Origin: Vibrio sp. STUT-A11
GTDB lineage: Bacteria; Pseudomonadota; Gammaproteobacteria; Enterobacterales; Vibrionaceae
Assembly (NCBI RefSeq): GCF_026000435.1
Contig: NZ_AP026763.1
Span: 1,116,001 to 1,180,000, forward strand
Length of the DNA stretch: 64,000 nucleotides
Reading direction: 5' to 3'
Shown here: piece after piece, positions 25,137 through 34,586 of the stretch
Position numbering within the stretch: position 1 is the stretch's first letter
Layout: each line of letters starts with the position of its first letter
Made by a program: the position numbers and the translations under genes
The notes under the pieces: model-generated
Told to the model about the DNA's origin: nothing
What the model saw: only the letters and a program-made list of their open reading frames with translations
The model's database searches: none

Positions 25137-26312
25137 ATGCTTGAACTACTCTTCTTGTTATTGCCTATAGCTGCTGCGTATGGCTGGTATATGGGGCATC
25201 GCAGCGCTCAACAAGACAAGCAGAAGCAATCACATCAAATTTCTCGTCAATACATGACGGGTCTAAACTTACTGCTTTCTGATCAATCAGATAAAGCCGT
25301 AGACCACTTTATTGAATTGCTCCAGGTTGATAACGAAACCATAGATACCCACCTTGCGCTGGGTAATCTTTTTCGTTCTCGTGGAGAAGTCGACCGCGCA
25401 ATTCGTATTCACCAAAATCTTATTTCCCGTTCGGGGCTGACTCTAGACCAGAAAAATCTCGCCCTTCAGCAACTTGCTAAAGATTACATGGTTTCTGGTT
25501 TTTTAGACCGTGCGGAAAAGATATTTGAACAGTTAGTCGAAGAGCCGGAACATCGAGAAGGAGCACTTCAGCAGCTTGTGACCATTTACCAGCAAACGCG
25601 TGAATGGGAAAAAGCGATTCACTATGCCAACCAATTGGCAAAAGTGAGTAATAAGCGCTCTCGAATGCGAGCGAATATTGCTCATTACTGGTGTGAAATT
25701 GCCATGTTAGATCAATCTGATGGCAACAAGGGTAAAGCGGTTCAGCATTTTAAAAAAGCACTCTCTGAAGACCCAAAATGTGTGCGTGCTAGTATTGCTC
25801 TGGGGCGCATGTATTTAGAGTCGGAAGATTACAAACAAACCATTAAATATTTAACTTCAATCCTGGAGCAAGACAAAGACTTTATTAGCGATGTTTTGCC
25901 TACGATTGCAGAGTGCTACCACCACTTAGGGCAAGAAGATGAGCTGGTGGAATTCCTTCGGGCTTGTATCGATAAGAAAGCTGGAGTGTCAGCAGAATTA
26001 ATGCTGGCACAGTTGGTTGCGCATCACGAAAGCGTGGGCGCAGCACAGGAGCTGTTGACCAAGCAGCTACTGAAAAATCCGACCATGAAAGGTTTCTACC
26101 GTTTGATTGATTACCATATTGCAGAGGCGGAAGATGGTCGTGCAAAAGACAGTCTTTCAACCTTACAAGCCATGGTTGGTGAACAGCTAAAAGTGAAACC
26201 TCATTATCGATGCAGAAAATGTGGTTTTTCTACTCATTCCCTGTATTGGCATTGTCCATCCTGTAAGGGATGGGGGACGATCAAACCAATCCGTGGATTG
26301 GATGGTGAATAA
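25137..26312 (+). CDS. lapB: Lipopolysaccharide assembly protein LapB
   Basis: The 391-residue protein has an N-terminal membrane anchor (residues 1-18), about eight or nine tetratricopeptide repeats facing the cytoplasm, and a C-terminal rubredoxin-type zinc module with the cysteine pairs CRKC and CPSC. This is the architecture of LapB (YciM), an essential adaptor in E. coli that directs LpxC to FtsH and so balances LPS against phospholipid synthesis. It is followed by pyrF after 69 bases, the same order as in E. coli. Confidence 0.93.
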   Translation: MLELLFLLLPIAAAYGWYMGHRSAQQDKQKQSHQISRQYMTGLNLLLSDQSDKAVDHFIELLQVDNETIDTHLALGNLFRSRGEVDRAIRIHQNLISRSGLTLDQKNLALQQLAKDYMVSGFLDRAEKIFEQLVEEPEHREGALQQLVTIYQQTREWEKAIHYANQLAKVSNKRSRMRANIAHYWCEIAMLDQSDGNKGKAVQHFKKALSEDPKCVRASIALGRMYLESEDYKQTIKYLTSILEQDKDFISDVLPTIAECYHHLGQEDELVEFLRACIDKKAGVSAELMLAQLVAHHESVGAAQELLTKQLLKNPTMKGFYRLIDYHIAEAEDGRAKDSLSTLQAMVGEQLKVKPHYRCRKCGFSTHSLYWHCPSCKGWGTIKPIRGLDGE

Positions 26313-26381
26313 TTTTAGTGCAGCTGGCAGGTTTTCTGTCCGCTGCATTTTTTTAGAAAAAAGAAAATTTTAGGAGATGAA

Positions 26382-27083
26382 ATGATCGACCAAAAAGTTA
26401 TTGTCGCACTGGATTATGATAACCAAGCTGATGCGCTTGCGTTTGTAGATCGCATTGATCCTGCGTCATGCCGTTTAAAAGTCGGCAAAGAGATGTTTAC
26501 ACTATTTGGTCCTGATTTCGTACGTGAGCTACACAAACGTGGTTTCTCTGTATTTTTGGATTTAAAATTTCACGATATCCCAAATACTTGTTCGAAAGCC
26601 GTGCGTGCGGCAGCGGAACTGGGTGTTTGGATGGTGAATGTTCATGCAAGCGGCGGTGAACGTATGATGGCAGCGTCTCGTGAGATTCTGGAACCATATG
26701 GTAAAGATCGTCCGTTGCTGATTGGTGTAACGGTACTAACCAGCATGGAACAGAGTGATTTGGCAGGGATTGGTTTGAATGTCGCGCCTCAAGAGCAAGT
26801 GATCCGCCTTGCAACACTAACGAAAAACTCTGGTCTTGATGGCGTAGTATGTTCTGCGCAAGAAGCTTCAATGTTGAAAGGCGAGCTGGGCAAAGAGTTT
26901 AAGCTGGTGACACCTGGTATTCGTCCTGCTGGTTCTGAGCAAGGTGACCAGCGTCGTATCATGACACCAGTAGACGCGATTCAAGCTGGCTCTGACTACC
27001 TTGTCATTGGTCGTCCTATTACTCAGGCTAGTGATCCTGCTACGGTATTGAAGTCAATTAACGATAGCTTGGCGAACATGTAA
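26382..27083 (+). CDS. pyrF: Orotidine 5'-phosphate decarboxylase
   Basis: The 233-residue TIM-barrel enzyme makes UMP from OMP, the last step of de novo pyrimidine synthesis. The catalytic DLKFHDIPNT motif (Asp-Lys-x-x-Asp) lies near residues 60-69, VHASGG and the phosphate-binding TPGIRPAG and GRPIT motifs follow. AGGAGATGAA precedes the ATG. It is probably the end of the lapA-lapB-pyrF transcript. Confidence 0.96.
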   Translation: MIDQKVIVALDYDNQADALAFVDRIDPASCRLKVGKEMFTLFGPDFVRELHKRGFSVFLDLKFHDIPNTCSKAVRAAAELGVWMVNVHASGGERMMAASREILEPYGKDRPLLIGVTVLTSMEQSDLAGIGLNVAPQEQVIRLATLTKNSGLDGVVCSAQEASMLKGELGKEFKLVTPGIRPAGSEQGDQRRIMTPVDAIQAGSDYLVIGRPITQASDPATVLKSINDSLANM

Positions 27084-27111
27084 CAACGTAACTCATTGTT
27101 TTGTTGTCCAT

Positions 27112-27139
27112 AAGGTGAAGTAGCAATACTTCACCTTTT
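27112..27139 (+). terminator. Terminator after pyrF
   Basis: AAGGTGAAGTA pairs with ATACTTCACCTT with a short loop and a T-rich tail. Confidence 0.88.
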
Positions 27140-27514
27140 TATTATTAAAGTTGGTACTTTTTAGGTTTAATACTCTACGGCCAATCGACTTTGAACCAGG
27201 GCATAACACTATATCGGTCACAATTTAATAACATAAAGCGCTGTGATAAACAGAAAATGCAAGCGTGTGTTATTGATGGGTTGCGTTACAAATAGGTTAC
27301 GAATACTATGACGGAGATGCATTTACTGCGTTGTAAGGTCTAGGATGACCTGGTGAATCTCTTTGAAACTAATGCAGAAGTTGGCAGGACGTCGCTTCGT
27401 ATTATACTTTTTTACTTTCCTGTCTGCGTAGGGCTATTCTCGCAGATCTTGTGAGCTTCACTCACGGTCTTCCTTGTATCTACCTTAGATCGCAAATCAT
27501 AACAAGGAAGAAAA
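27140..27514. other. Intergenic region and leader of the binding-protein gene
   Basis: These 375 bases contain no gene I can support. The last 140 bases can form small hairpins: CTGCG/CGCAG around 27424-27445 and GTGAG/CTCAC around 27450-27464, directly before the binding-protein start. They may belong to a leader that is a target for regulation, but the stems are only five base pairs each. Confidence 0.3.
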
Positions 27515-29353
27515 ATGACCAAGAAACTGCCATTTTCAGTATTAGCAATACTAACGGCGACCAGTTTTCAGCTGAATGCCGCTGAATTGCCAGCCGATAT
27601 TGAATGGACTTCAAACAACAATGAGCCTCTGTTCGCTTCAGAAGAAGCGGTTCACGGTGGCACTTATCGCACTTATATTGAAAGCTTCCCACAGACATTA
27701 CGCAGTGTTGGCCCTGATGCAAACTCAGGCTTACGTCAATACCTAATGGATGGTACGCCAAAAATGGCGCAACGCCATCCAAATACGGGCAAATGGATTC
27801 CGCAACTGGCTAAGTCATGGGCGTTTGGGGAAGACAATAAAACGGTTTATTTTAAGCTAGATGAAACCGCAAAATGGTCGGATGGTGAGAAGATTACTGC
27901 CGATGACTACGTCTTTATGATGCAGTACTACACATCAAAAGACATCATTGATCCTTGGTATAACGACTTCTTCACTAACAGTATCGTAAGTGTCGAAAAA
28001 ATTGATGACTACACCATCCAAGTGAACCTTGCTGTTGCTCAGAGTCATGACTCCCTGATGGTGATGATCAACATGCCGAGTAATGGTTTCCAGCCTCGTC
28101 CGAAACATTTCTTTGAAGGTGAAAAAGACGAAAACAATGATGGTATGCCGGATAACTTTGTACGTAAGTTTAACTTCAAAGCGGAACCGACGGCAGCAGT
28201 CTACTACTTAGACAAAGTGAAAAAAGGCAAAAGTGTTACCTTTAAGCACGTTGGTGAAGATTGGTGGGGTTACAACAACCGTTACTACAAAAACCGTTAC
28301 AACGTAGATAAAGTCCGTATTACTGTCATTCGCGATCCTGACATCGCGCTTAAGCACTTTGAAAAAGGTAATCTGGATTACTTCGAAATGGTGTTGCCGA
28401 ACTATTGGCACGATAAGACCAACACCGATGTTTATAAAAACGGTTATATCGAGAAATATTGGGGCTTCAACCAAGCACCACAAGGTGCTGGTGGTGTTTG
28501 GATGAACACGGCAATGCCGATGCTTGATAACCTTGAGGTGCGTAAAGGCATCATGGTAGCAACCGATTTTGACGGTATGATCGAGAATATCATGCGTGGT
28601 GACTACTCTCGTAAGCCACACGGCCTTGGTTTTGGCCATGGTGAGTACGATGATCCGAATAATACGCCACCGAAGTTTGATGTGGCTTCAGCCGTTAAAC
28701 ATTTTGAGAAAGCCGGGTTTGATACCGTTGGGGCGGATGGCATTCGTGTGAACGACAAGGGCCAGCGCTTGAGCTTTGCGATTACCTATGGTTACAACTC
28801 TTGGACTCCGCGAATTGCTTATCTCAAAGAGCAAGCTAAGTTAGCGGGTTTGGAGTTTACCCTTAACTTAGTAGATGGTTCATCAGCGTTTAAATATATC
28901 CTGGAGAAGAAACATCAATTGGCCTTCTTGAATATGGGCTCAGGCGAAATTCCAGCATACTGGGAATACCTACACTCAGATAATGCGAACAAACCTCAGA
29001 CTAACGCACACACCAATTTCAGCAGCCCAGAGCTGGATAAGTTGATTGAAGCGTATGACTCAGAGTTTGATCAGCAAAAACGTTACGAACTGTCACACCA
29101 GATTCAAGAGTATGTCACTGAAGCAAACATCATCGTTCCTGGGTATATGGTGCCTTACTCACGTGTTGCTCATTGGCGCTGGGTGAAAATTCCAAAAGAT
29201 GGCATGACAAAAGCGACCGAATGGATCCTGCATCCAATGGATATTGGTAACTTCTGGATTGATTCTGACGTGAAAAAAGAGACGGAAGATGCGATGGACG
29301 ACGGCAAAACGTTCCCTGAAGTGAGTGTCGTTGATGATCGTTACAAGTTGTAG
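27515..29353 (+). CDS. Periplasmic oligopeptide-type solute-binding protein (SBP family 5)
   Basis: The 612-residue protein starts with a signal peptide (MTKKLPFSVLAILTATSFQL, cleavage near NAAEL) and is then a family-5 extracellular solute-binding protein. The segment KMAQRHPNTGKWIPQLAKSW followed by KWSDGEKITADDYVFMM is the family signature. It is closest in appearance to the YejA type that binds peptides or microcin C-like compounds. No permease or ATPase genes are adjacent, so it must work with a transporter encoded elsewhere. AAGGAAG before the ATG is a good ribosome site, and a terminator follows. Confidence 0.85.
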   Translation: MTKKLPFSVLAILTATSFQLNAAELPADIEWTSNNNEPLFASEEAVHGGTYRTYIESFPQTLRSVGPDANSGLRQYLMDGTPKMAQRHPNTGKWIPQLAKSWAFGEDNKTVYFKLDETAKWSDGEKITADDYVFMMQYYTSKDIIDPWYNDFFTNSIVSVEKIDDYTIQVNLAVAQSHDSLMVMINMPSNGFQPRPKHFFEGEKDENNDGMPDNFVRKFNFKAEPTAAVYYLDKVKKGKSVTFKHVGEDWWGYNNRYYKNRYNVDKVRITVIRDPDIALKHFEKGNLDYFEMVLPNYWHDKTNTDVYKNGYIEKYWGFNQAPQGAGGVWMNTAMPMLDNLEVRKGIMVATDFDGMIENIMRGDYSRKPHGLGFGHGEYDDPNNTPPKFDVASAVKHFEKAGFDTVGADGIRVNDKGQRLSFAITYGYNSWTPRIAYLKEQAKLAGLEFTLNLVDGSSAFKYILEKKHQLAFLNMGSGEIPAYWEYLHSDNANKPQTNAHTNFSSPELDKLIEAYDSEFDQQKRYELSHQIQEYVTEANIIVPGYMVPYSRVAHWRWVKIPKDGMTKATEWILHPMDIGNFWIDSDVKKETEDAMDDGKTFPEVSVVDDRYKL

Positions 29354-29379
29354 TTTTAGCTTCAATAAATGACGATAAG

Positions 29380-29407
29380 CCCTGTCTCGAAGAGGTAGGG
29401 TTTTTTT
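29380..29407 (+). terminator. Terminator after the binding-protein gene
   Basis: CCCTGTCTC and GAGGTAGGG pair around GAA with two G-U pairs, followed by seven T residues. Confidence 0.85.
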
Positions 29408-29750
29408 ATTTTATCTATTTGATATATTAATAGTTAAATAAAAAATGAATCTATCTTTCATATTTATTCCCTTTAGTAATTCCATCTCCACTTTATTATG
29501 TGTTTTCAAGTCCATTTAATGTTTCACCTGTATTGAAAATGCATGAATATTGGCGAGATTGTGGAGTTGGTTAGTATATTTCTATGCCACATATTTAAAT
29601 TTGTTTTGTTACTAACACTTTGAAAACAACCTAGAGTAATAAGGAAAAAGAAAGTCTTTAATCTGCCTCATAAATTATATTCTGTTACTAAACTTTACAT
29701 TTCAATAGATTAGTACTAATTTTTAAAGATGAAATTTTGGGTTTACTTGT
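29408..29750. other. AT-rich intergenic region upstream of the LPS-modification operon
   Basis: About 340 bases of markedly AT-rich sequence with no coding content. It must contain the promoter of the four-gene operon. A stretch CTGTTACTAAACTTTACAT at 29683 only weakly resembles a Pho box and is not called. Confidence 0.4.
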
Positions 29751-30755
29751 ATGAAGTACTTAGTTACCGGAGCTGCCGGCTTTATTGGTAGTGCAACAGT
29801 GAAAAAGCTCAACGCTCAGGGACATGACGTCGTCGGCATTGATAATCTCAATGAGTACTACGATGTAGAGCTAAAACATGCAAGGTTAAGTTTTATCAGG
29901 AACCCGTTATTTCGATTTTTACAAATTGATATTTCAAATAGGGCGGAAATGGAAGCTTTATTTGAAAAAGAAAACTTTGATCGGGTCATTCACCTTGCTG
30001 CACAGGCTGGGGTTAGATACTCAATTGAAAACCCTCACTGCTACGTTGAGTCTAATGTGGTGGGCTACCTAAATATATTAGAAGGCTGCCGTCAGAATAG
30101 TGTTCAACATTTAGTGTACGCCTCTTCTAGTTCCGTTTATGGATTGAATAGCAAAGTCCCTTTCTCGACGTCTGATAGTGTCGACCATCCGGTCTCTCTT
30201 TATGCTGCGACGAAAAAATCGAATGAGTTAATGGCGCATTGCTATTCTCATCTGTATCAAATTCCTACTACGGGGTTACGATTTTTTACTGTCTATGGCT
30301 CTTGGGGACGTCCCGATATGGCGCCATTTATCTTTACCAAGAAGATACTTGATGGGCAAACGATAGACATTAACAATAATGGTGATATGTGGAGAGACTT
30401 TACACATATTATCGACATCGTTGAAGGTATCGTTCGTATAGCGGATGTCATTCCTGCACCAAATGCTCAATGGAAAGTAGAGACAGGCTCGCTAGCGAGT
30501 AGCTCTGCGCCGTTTGCAGTTTACAACCTCGGCCACGGTTCGCCTATCAACCTGATGGATTTTATTCAGGGAATAGAACATGAACTTGGTATTGAAGCGA
30601 AAAAGAACTTTCGGGATATGCAGCCGGGTGATGTTTATCAAACCTACGCAGATACCGAAGATCTTTACGCGGTAACGGGGTATAAACCAGTGATATCGAT
30701 TCGAGAAGGTATTGCTGAGTTTGTTTCGTGGTACCGAGAGTTTTATAACAAGTAA
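29751..30755 (+). CDS. NAD-dependent UDP-uronate (probably UDP-glucuronate) 4-epimerase
   Basis: The 334-residue protein is an extended SDR epimerase: NAD motif TGAAGFIG at residues 6-13, catalytic Y151-x3-K155 (YAATKKS), and the GVRYSIENPHCYVESNVVG segment characteristic of UDP-glucuronate 4-epimerases. The conserved TVYGSWGRPDMAPFIFTKKI also fits that group. The predicted reaction interconverts UDP-glucuronate and UDP-galacturonate in the cytoplasm. It opens an operon with a GT2 enzyme, a VTT-domain membrane protein and an ArnT-like transferase, which suggests that the uronic acid is transferred to a lipid carrier and then outward. The UDP-glucose dehydrogenase needed to supply it is not in the window. 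Confidence 0.75.
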   Translation: MKYLVTGAAGFIGSATVKKLNAQGHDVVGIDNLNEYYDVELKHARLSFIRNPLFRFLQIDISNRAEMEALFEKENFDRVIHLAAQAGVRYSIENPHCYVESNVVGYLNILEGCRQNSVQHLVYASSSSVYGLNSKVPFSTSDSVDHPVSLYAATKKSNELMAHCYSHLYQIPTTGLRFFTVYGSWGRPDMAPFIFTKKILDGQTIDINNNGDMWRDFTHIIDIVEGIVRIADVIPAPNAQWKVETGSLASSSAPFAVYNLGHGSPINLMDFIQGIEHELGIEAKKNFRDMQPGDVYQTYADTEDLYAVTGYKPVISIREGIAEFVSWYREFYNK

Positions 30756-30816
30756 AAATAATAATTTGATGCTATCGGGCTTAGCCCTATAGAACATTTA
30801 GACAAGGTTAGAGTGC

Positions 30817-31566
30817 ATGCTGCCGAGTATATCAGTTGTTATTCCTGCTAAAAATGAACAAGGGAATATCGGTAAGTTAGTGAAAGAAATTCATGATAGT
30901 TTGAAGGCTTATCCAGAAGTAGAAATTGTGATTACTGACGACGGAAGCACAGATAACACAGTGCAGGAAGCCCTTGATGCGGCGCAGGAGTGTGGTTGCG
31001 ACCTGCAAGTTGTTAGTCACGAGCAAAGTTGCGGACAAAGCACCGCTGTTTTGACGGCGGTTAAACACGCGAAAGGTGAGTGGATTATTACCTCCGACGC
31101 GGATGGTCAGAATGACCCTTCAGATATGCCAAGTATGCTAGAACTTGCGGCTAAAGTGACTAATCCGCATTTTTGTATTGCGGGTTACCGGGCGAAGCGC
31201 TTGGATACGGCTTGGGTTCGTTTTCAGTCAAAAGTCGCCAATAAAGTTCGTCATGCTTTATTGGGTGATGGTGTACCCGATTCAGGCTGTGGTCTGAAGG
31301 TTATCCCTAAAGCGACTTATTTACGTTTACCTTACTTCGATCATATGCATCGCTTTTTGCCTGCATTGATCAAGTCGCTTGATGGTGAAATTGTGGTTCA
31401 TCAAGTCGCACACCGAGACCGAGAAGCTGGAACCTCAAACTATAACGCCTGGAATAGAGCGTGGGTTGGTATCGTTGATTTGTTTGGTGTGATTTGGTTG
31501 CAAAGACGCACTAAAAATCCACTGGTTAAAGCGGTGAGTATTGCAGGTACAGAACAAGAAGAATGA
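30817..31566 (+). CDS. GT2 glycosyltransferase, polyprenyl-phosphate sugar synthase-like
   Basis: The 249-residue cytoplasmic enzyme has the DPM1-type GT2 start (SISVVIPAKNEQGNIGKLV), DDGSTDNT and the metal-binding SDADGQND motif, and lacks the C-terminal membrane helices of the larger ArnC/GtrB forms. Such enzymes move a sugar from a nucleotide carrier onto polyprenyl phosphate. Given its neighbours, it may make undecaprenyl-phosphate-uronate, as RgtE does with galacturonate in Rhizobium. It starts 61 bases after the epimerase gene and overlaps the next gene by four bases. Confidence 0.75.
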   Translation: MLPSISVVIPAKNEQGNIGKLVKEIHDSLKAYPEVEIVITDDGSTDNTVQEALDAAQECGCDLQVVSHEQSCGQSTAVLTAVKHAKGEWIITSDADGQNDPSDMPSMLELAAKVTNPHFCIAGYRAKRLDTAWVRFQSKVANKVRHALLGDGVPDSGCGLKVIPKATYLRLPYFDHMHRFLPALIKSLDGEIVVHQVAHRDREAGTSNYNAWNRAWVGIVDLFGVIWLQRRTKNPLVKAVSIAGTEQEE

Positions 31567-32231
31567 AGTGGTTGAAACTTTTTTTACTCATTGCAATCGG
31601 GGTTTTGATTGCGAATCAACTTGATAACCCCGTTTTGGTGCACTTAACGGATAAAAACTGGCTAGTTGGTTACATCCAACAAAATGGTATGACGGGAGAG
31701 GTGGTGGTATTTACTTTCAGCGTTATATTTTTATCTTTAAGTGGTCCAAAGCAAGCAATCGCACTGGTATTTGGGTATTTATATAATGTTAACCTAGGCG
31801 TGGCTTTGACATTATTAGCTTGTGTTGTTGGTGCCACTTTTAATTATTATTGCGCTAGGTTTATCTTCGCCAACTGGTTATATCGTCATTTTCCTAAGAA
31901 AATGATTAAATTCAATTCATTTGCTAGTCGAAAGCCTTTTTATAAAATATTGCTGTTGCGTTTGTTTCCTATTGGAAATAATGTCGTAACTAACGTCTTA
32001 TCAGGGAGTGTTCGCGTCCCTTTTTTTGCTTTTCTATCTGCAAGTGTACTTGGTTATCTCCCGCAAGTTATTATCTTTGCTCTGATGGGAGCTGGTATTC
32101 AGTCATCCAGTAATACAATGATATATCTCAGTATTTTCTTTGGCATTGTTAGTGCGTTGCTGACTGGTTTTCTGTATAGAGATCATATTAAAAGCCGTGT
32201 TGAACTATTAAATATGGAAGAGGAACTATGA
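31563..32231 (+). CDS. TVP38/TMEM64 (VTT/DedA-like) membrane protein
   Basis: The 222-residue inner-membrane protein has about five hydrophobic segments and the VTT-domain core: FLSLSGPKQAIALVFGYLYN, a GATFNYYCARFI stretch, and LLLRLFPIGNNVVTNVLSG with the conserved arginine in a re-entrant region. Relatives include DedA proteins, some of which recycle undecaprenyl phosphate across the membrane. It lies between the predicted lipid-carrier sugar synthase and the periplasmic transferase, overlapping both by four bases (ATGA). That context suggests a role in moving the lipid-linked sugar or its spent carrier, which remains to be tested. Confidence 0.78.
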   Translation: MKWLKLFLLIAIGVLIANQLDNPVLVHLTDKNWLVGYIQQNGMTGEVVVFTFSVIFLSLSGPKQAIALVFGYLYNVNLGVALTLLACVVGATFNYYCARFIFANWLYRHFPKKMIKFNSFASRKPFYKILLLRLFPIGNNVVTNVLSGSVRVPFFAFLSASVLGYLPQVIIFALMGAGIQSSSNTMIYLSIFFGIVSALLTGFLYRDHIKSRVELLNMEEEL

Positions 32232-33952
32232 ATCCCGTTGTCGCGAAGTCTAGGCAAATTTGGCAAAATGAAGACTATTACCAAACGCTCTGCTTCTTGT
32301 TAATCCTCGCTATTATCATCATTTTTTCTGGCATTGGTCTACGTGATCCTTGGCCAGCAGATGAACCTCGCTTTGTCGAAGTGGCTCGTGAAATGGTTCA
32401 ATCTGGTAATTGGTTTTTCCCAACACGCGGTGGGGAGCTTTACCCGGATAAACCGCCGGTATTTATGTGGTCAATGGCGGCATTTTACTGGCTGACGGGA
32501 AGCATCAAAGCGACCTTCATGTTGCCTAACGCGATGGTTAGCTTGGTTGCATTAATTTGTTGTTATGACATTTCGGCAAAACTGTGGAATGTGAAAACTG
32601 CTCGAAATGTCGGTTTTTTATTACTGCTGGCTCCGCAATTTATTATCCAGGCTAAAGCGGCTCAGATTGATGCTATGGTCGCGGCTTGGATTACCATTGC
32701 GATGTATGGGTTGTTGCGACATTTCTTTGTAAAGACCAGTTGGGGATGGTACGGCGTTGCGTGGATTTTCATGGGGCTGGGCATTATAACGAAAGGCGTT
32801 GGTTTCCTGCCTGCCTTATTCTTAGTACCCGTTTTGTTGCTTCATTTTACGGGCAAACATCGATTCGATGATGCGGTCTCCTGGAAACTGCTGCTTGGTC
32901 CAGTGTTTATGTTAGCGACCATTGCATGCTGGCTGTTACCTATGATTTCGATTGTTGAGATAAGCCACAACCCGGATTTTGCAGCATATAAAGATAATAT
33001 CTTGTTTAAGCAAACGGGAGAGCGCTACGCAAATTCTTGGGGACATATTAAGCCTTGGCACTATTTCATCGTCAGTGTCATTCCGGTTATGTGGTTCCCG
33101 CTTTACTTTATCTTCTTTAACAAGAACTTCTGGAAGCAGTTACGTTTGTCGCCTGCGCTTATCAGTGTGCTGTCGTGGATTGTACTGGTTATCGTATTCT
33201 TTAGTATCAGCCCAGGGAAACGAGGCGTGTACATCTTGCCAGCACTACCAATGATGGCGATGTTAGCTGGCTATGCCTTTAGCCATCAGTCATGGCCTTC
33301 ATGGACAAGCAAAGTGCTAAAAGCTCTGACACTTGTTCTTGGCGTGGTTCTTTTTGTGGGTGCAGTGATGGTGGCACTGGAGGTCAAATCCATCACCAAA
33401 CATTTAGATGACTATGAGTCCGCACTGCCCTTCGCGGCGTTCTTTTTAGTCGCAGCGATAATATGGGTAATCGCGTTCTTCAAATCTCGAACTGTTCCTG
33501 CTATTGGCGCATTTTGGGTGGCTCTGTCGCTAACATGGATATGGTACAGTTTTGCGGGCTACATGCTGATAAACCCAATTCGTACACCAGCAAAAGAAAT
33601 AATGGCGCAAGCTCATAAGGCGATTGGTGAGGATGGGGAGTTGGGGCTGACTCAGTTTAAAGAGCAGTTCTTGTTATTTTCGCCAGTATCTTTGACACAT
33701 TTCAGTTACTTGTCAGATAGTAAAGAACAAGAACGTAATGCATGGCTATGGATAAATGAAAAGCCAAATCGTTACATTCTTACCCATGATGGCCATGAGA
33801 AGCTTTGTTTTGACATCAACAAAGCGAAGCCACTCGGTAATGCACATCGTAAAGACTGGATGTTATTGGATGGATCAAGTGCGCTCGAGAGTTGTGAGCC
33901 GCCTAAAACCATCAAACGTTATGAGTTACATGTCGTCGAGCCTTACTCATGA
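32228..33952 (+). CDS. ArnT-like GT-C glycosyltransferase (lipid-carrier dependent)
   Basis: The 574-residue protein has 11-13 membrane helices and the GT83/GT39-type periplasmic loop with acidic motif (GLRDPWPADEPRFVEVAREM, then SGNWFFPTRGGELYPDKPP), as in ArnT. ArnT-type enzymes take a sugar from polyprenyl phosphate and attach it to lipid A on the periplasmic face. The sugar here is probably not aminoarabinose, since no arn synthesis genes are adjacent; a uronic acid made by the upstream epimerase is more likely. It is the last gene of the operon, overlapping the VTT gene by four bases. Confidence 0.8.
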   Translation: MNPVVAKSRQIWQNEDYYQTLCFLLILAIIIIFSGIGLRDPWPADEPRFVEVAREMVQSGNWFFPTRGGELYPDKPPVFMWSMAAFYWLTGSIKATFMLPNAMVSLVALICCYDISAKLWNVKTARNVGFLLLLAPQFIIQAKAAQIDAMVAAWITIAMYGLLRHFFVKTSWGWYGVAWIFMGLGIITKGVGFLPALFLVPVLLLHFTGKHRFDDAVSWKLLLGPVFMLATIACWLLPMISIVEISHNPDFAAYKDNILFKQTGERYANSWGHIKPWHYFIVSVIPVMWFPLYFIFFNKNFWKQLRLSPALISVLSWIVLVIVFFSISPGKRGVYILPALPMMAMLAGYAFSHQSWPSWTSKVLKALTLVLGVVLFVGAVMVALEVKSITKHLDDYESALPFAAFFLVAAIIWVIAFFKSRTVPAIGAFWVALSLTWIWYSFAGYMLINPIRTPAKEIMAQAHKAIGEDGELGLTQFKEQFLLFSPVSLTHFSYLSDSKEQERNAWLWINEKPNRYILTHDGHEKLCFDINKAKPLGNAHRKDWMLLDGSSALESCEPPKTIKRYELHVVEPYS

Positions 33953-33973
33953 TAGATAGCCGGTATTTATAAT

Positions 33974-34000
33974 AAGGGGAGCAATACGTTCCCTTTTTTT
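33974..34000. terminator. Terminator between the converging LPS and pqi operons
   Basis: AAGGGGA and TTCCCTT pair imperfectly around GCAATACG, followed by T residues. It mainly ends the rightward operon. Confidence 0.65.
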
Positions 34001-34016
34001 GGCTTCAACTAAACTC

Positions 34017-34586
34017 TTACAGTTGTTGCGCGATGTTATCTGTAAGGTTTTCCAGTCCTGCCGAAAGTGCTCCAACCAGAGCATCGTAACCTTCATCCTG
34101 TAAAGGCATTAGGATTTTGACAGGAGAACGATGTTGCACTTTGCCTTTAGCATCAATCAACATCCATTCGCCTTCAAGCTCTGCATTCCCTTGGTAATTA
34201 CCATTGAACTTATGCAAACTCAGCTGCAGTTTGTTCTCGCCACTTTGATCAATGAGGCTATGCACTTTCACTGGCCAGTAGTGACTTTGCTTATGGCGCA
34301 GATCGGCGATGATTCGTTGCGTAATTTGCTCTGAAATACTCTGCGCCCACTGATTCTGTTTCGCCTGAATAATTTGTGACTCTGACGTGCGATAGACAAT
34401 ACCACTGTCATTAAGATAACTGGCTAGCTCAACAGGGCGAACAACGAGAAGAGGACGCTCAGTCACTGCTGCGCTACTCGTTACCTGAAACTCTGCTTGC
34501 GGTAACAGATACATTGAGCCTGTCGTTTCTGGTGCGCTACTACAGCCAGCTAAAAGCGCAGAAATTAAAAGAAATACACGTTTCAT
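34017..34586 (-). CDS. pqiC: PqiC, outer-membrane lipoprotein of the Pqi lipid transport system
   Basis: The 189-residue protein has a lipoprotein signal peptide ending LLAGC with the lipidated cysteine at residue 15. The rest is an ABC-type transport auxiliary lipoprotein domain (PLLVVRPVELASYLND). In E. coli PqiC forms a ring at the outer membrane that receives the PqiB needle. Its ATG overlaps the TAA of pqiB by one base, placing it last in the pqiABC operon. Confidence 0.88.
   Translation of the reverse strand: MKRVFLLISALLAGCSSAPETTGSMYLLPQAEFQVTSSAAVTERPLLVVRPVELASYLNDSGIVYRTSESQIIQAKQNQWAQSISEQITQRIIADLRHKQSHYWPVKVHSLIDQSGENKLQLSLHKFNGNYQGNAELEGEWMLIDAKGKVQHRSPVKILMPLQDEGYDALVGALSAGLENLTDNIAQQL

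Noticed and set aside
29683..29701. Pho-box-like CTGTTACTAAACTTTACAT upstream of the LPS operon
   Set aside because: The two repeats match the Pho consensus at too few positions to be called.
32228..33952. Calling the GT-C transferase arnT itself
   Set aside because: No arnB, arnA, arnC, arnD or arnE/F genes are adjacent and the operon encodes a uronate-type epimerase instead, so aminoarabinose transfer is not supported.
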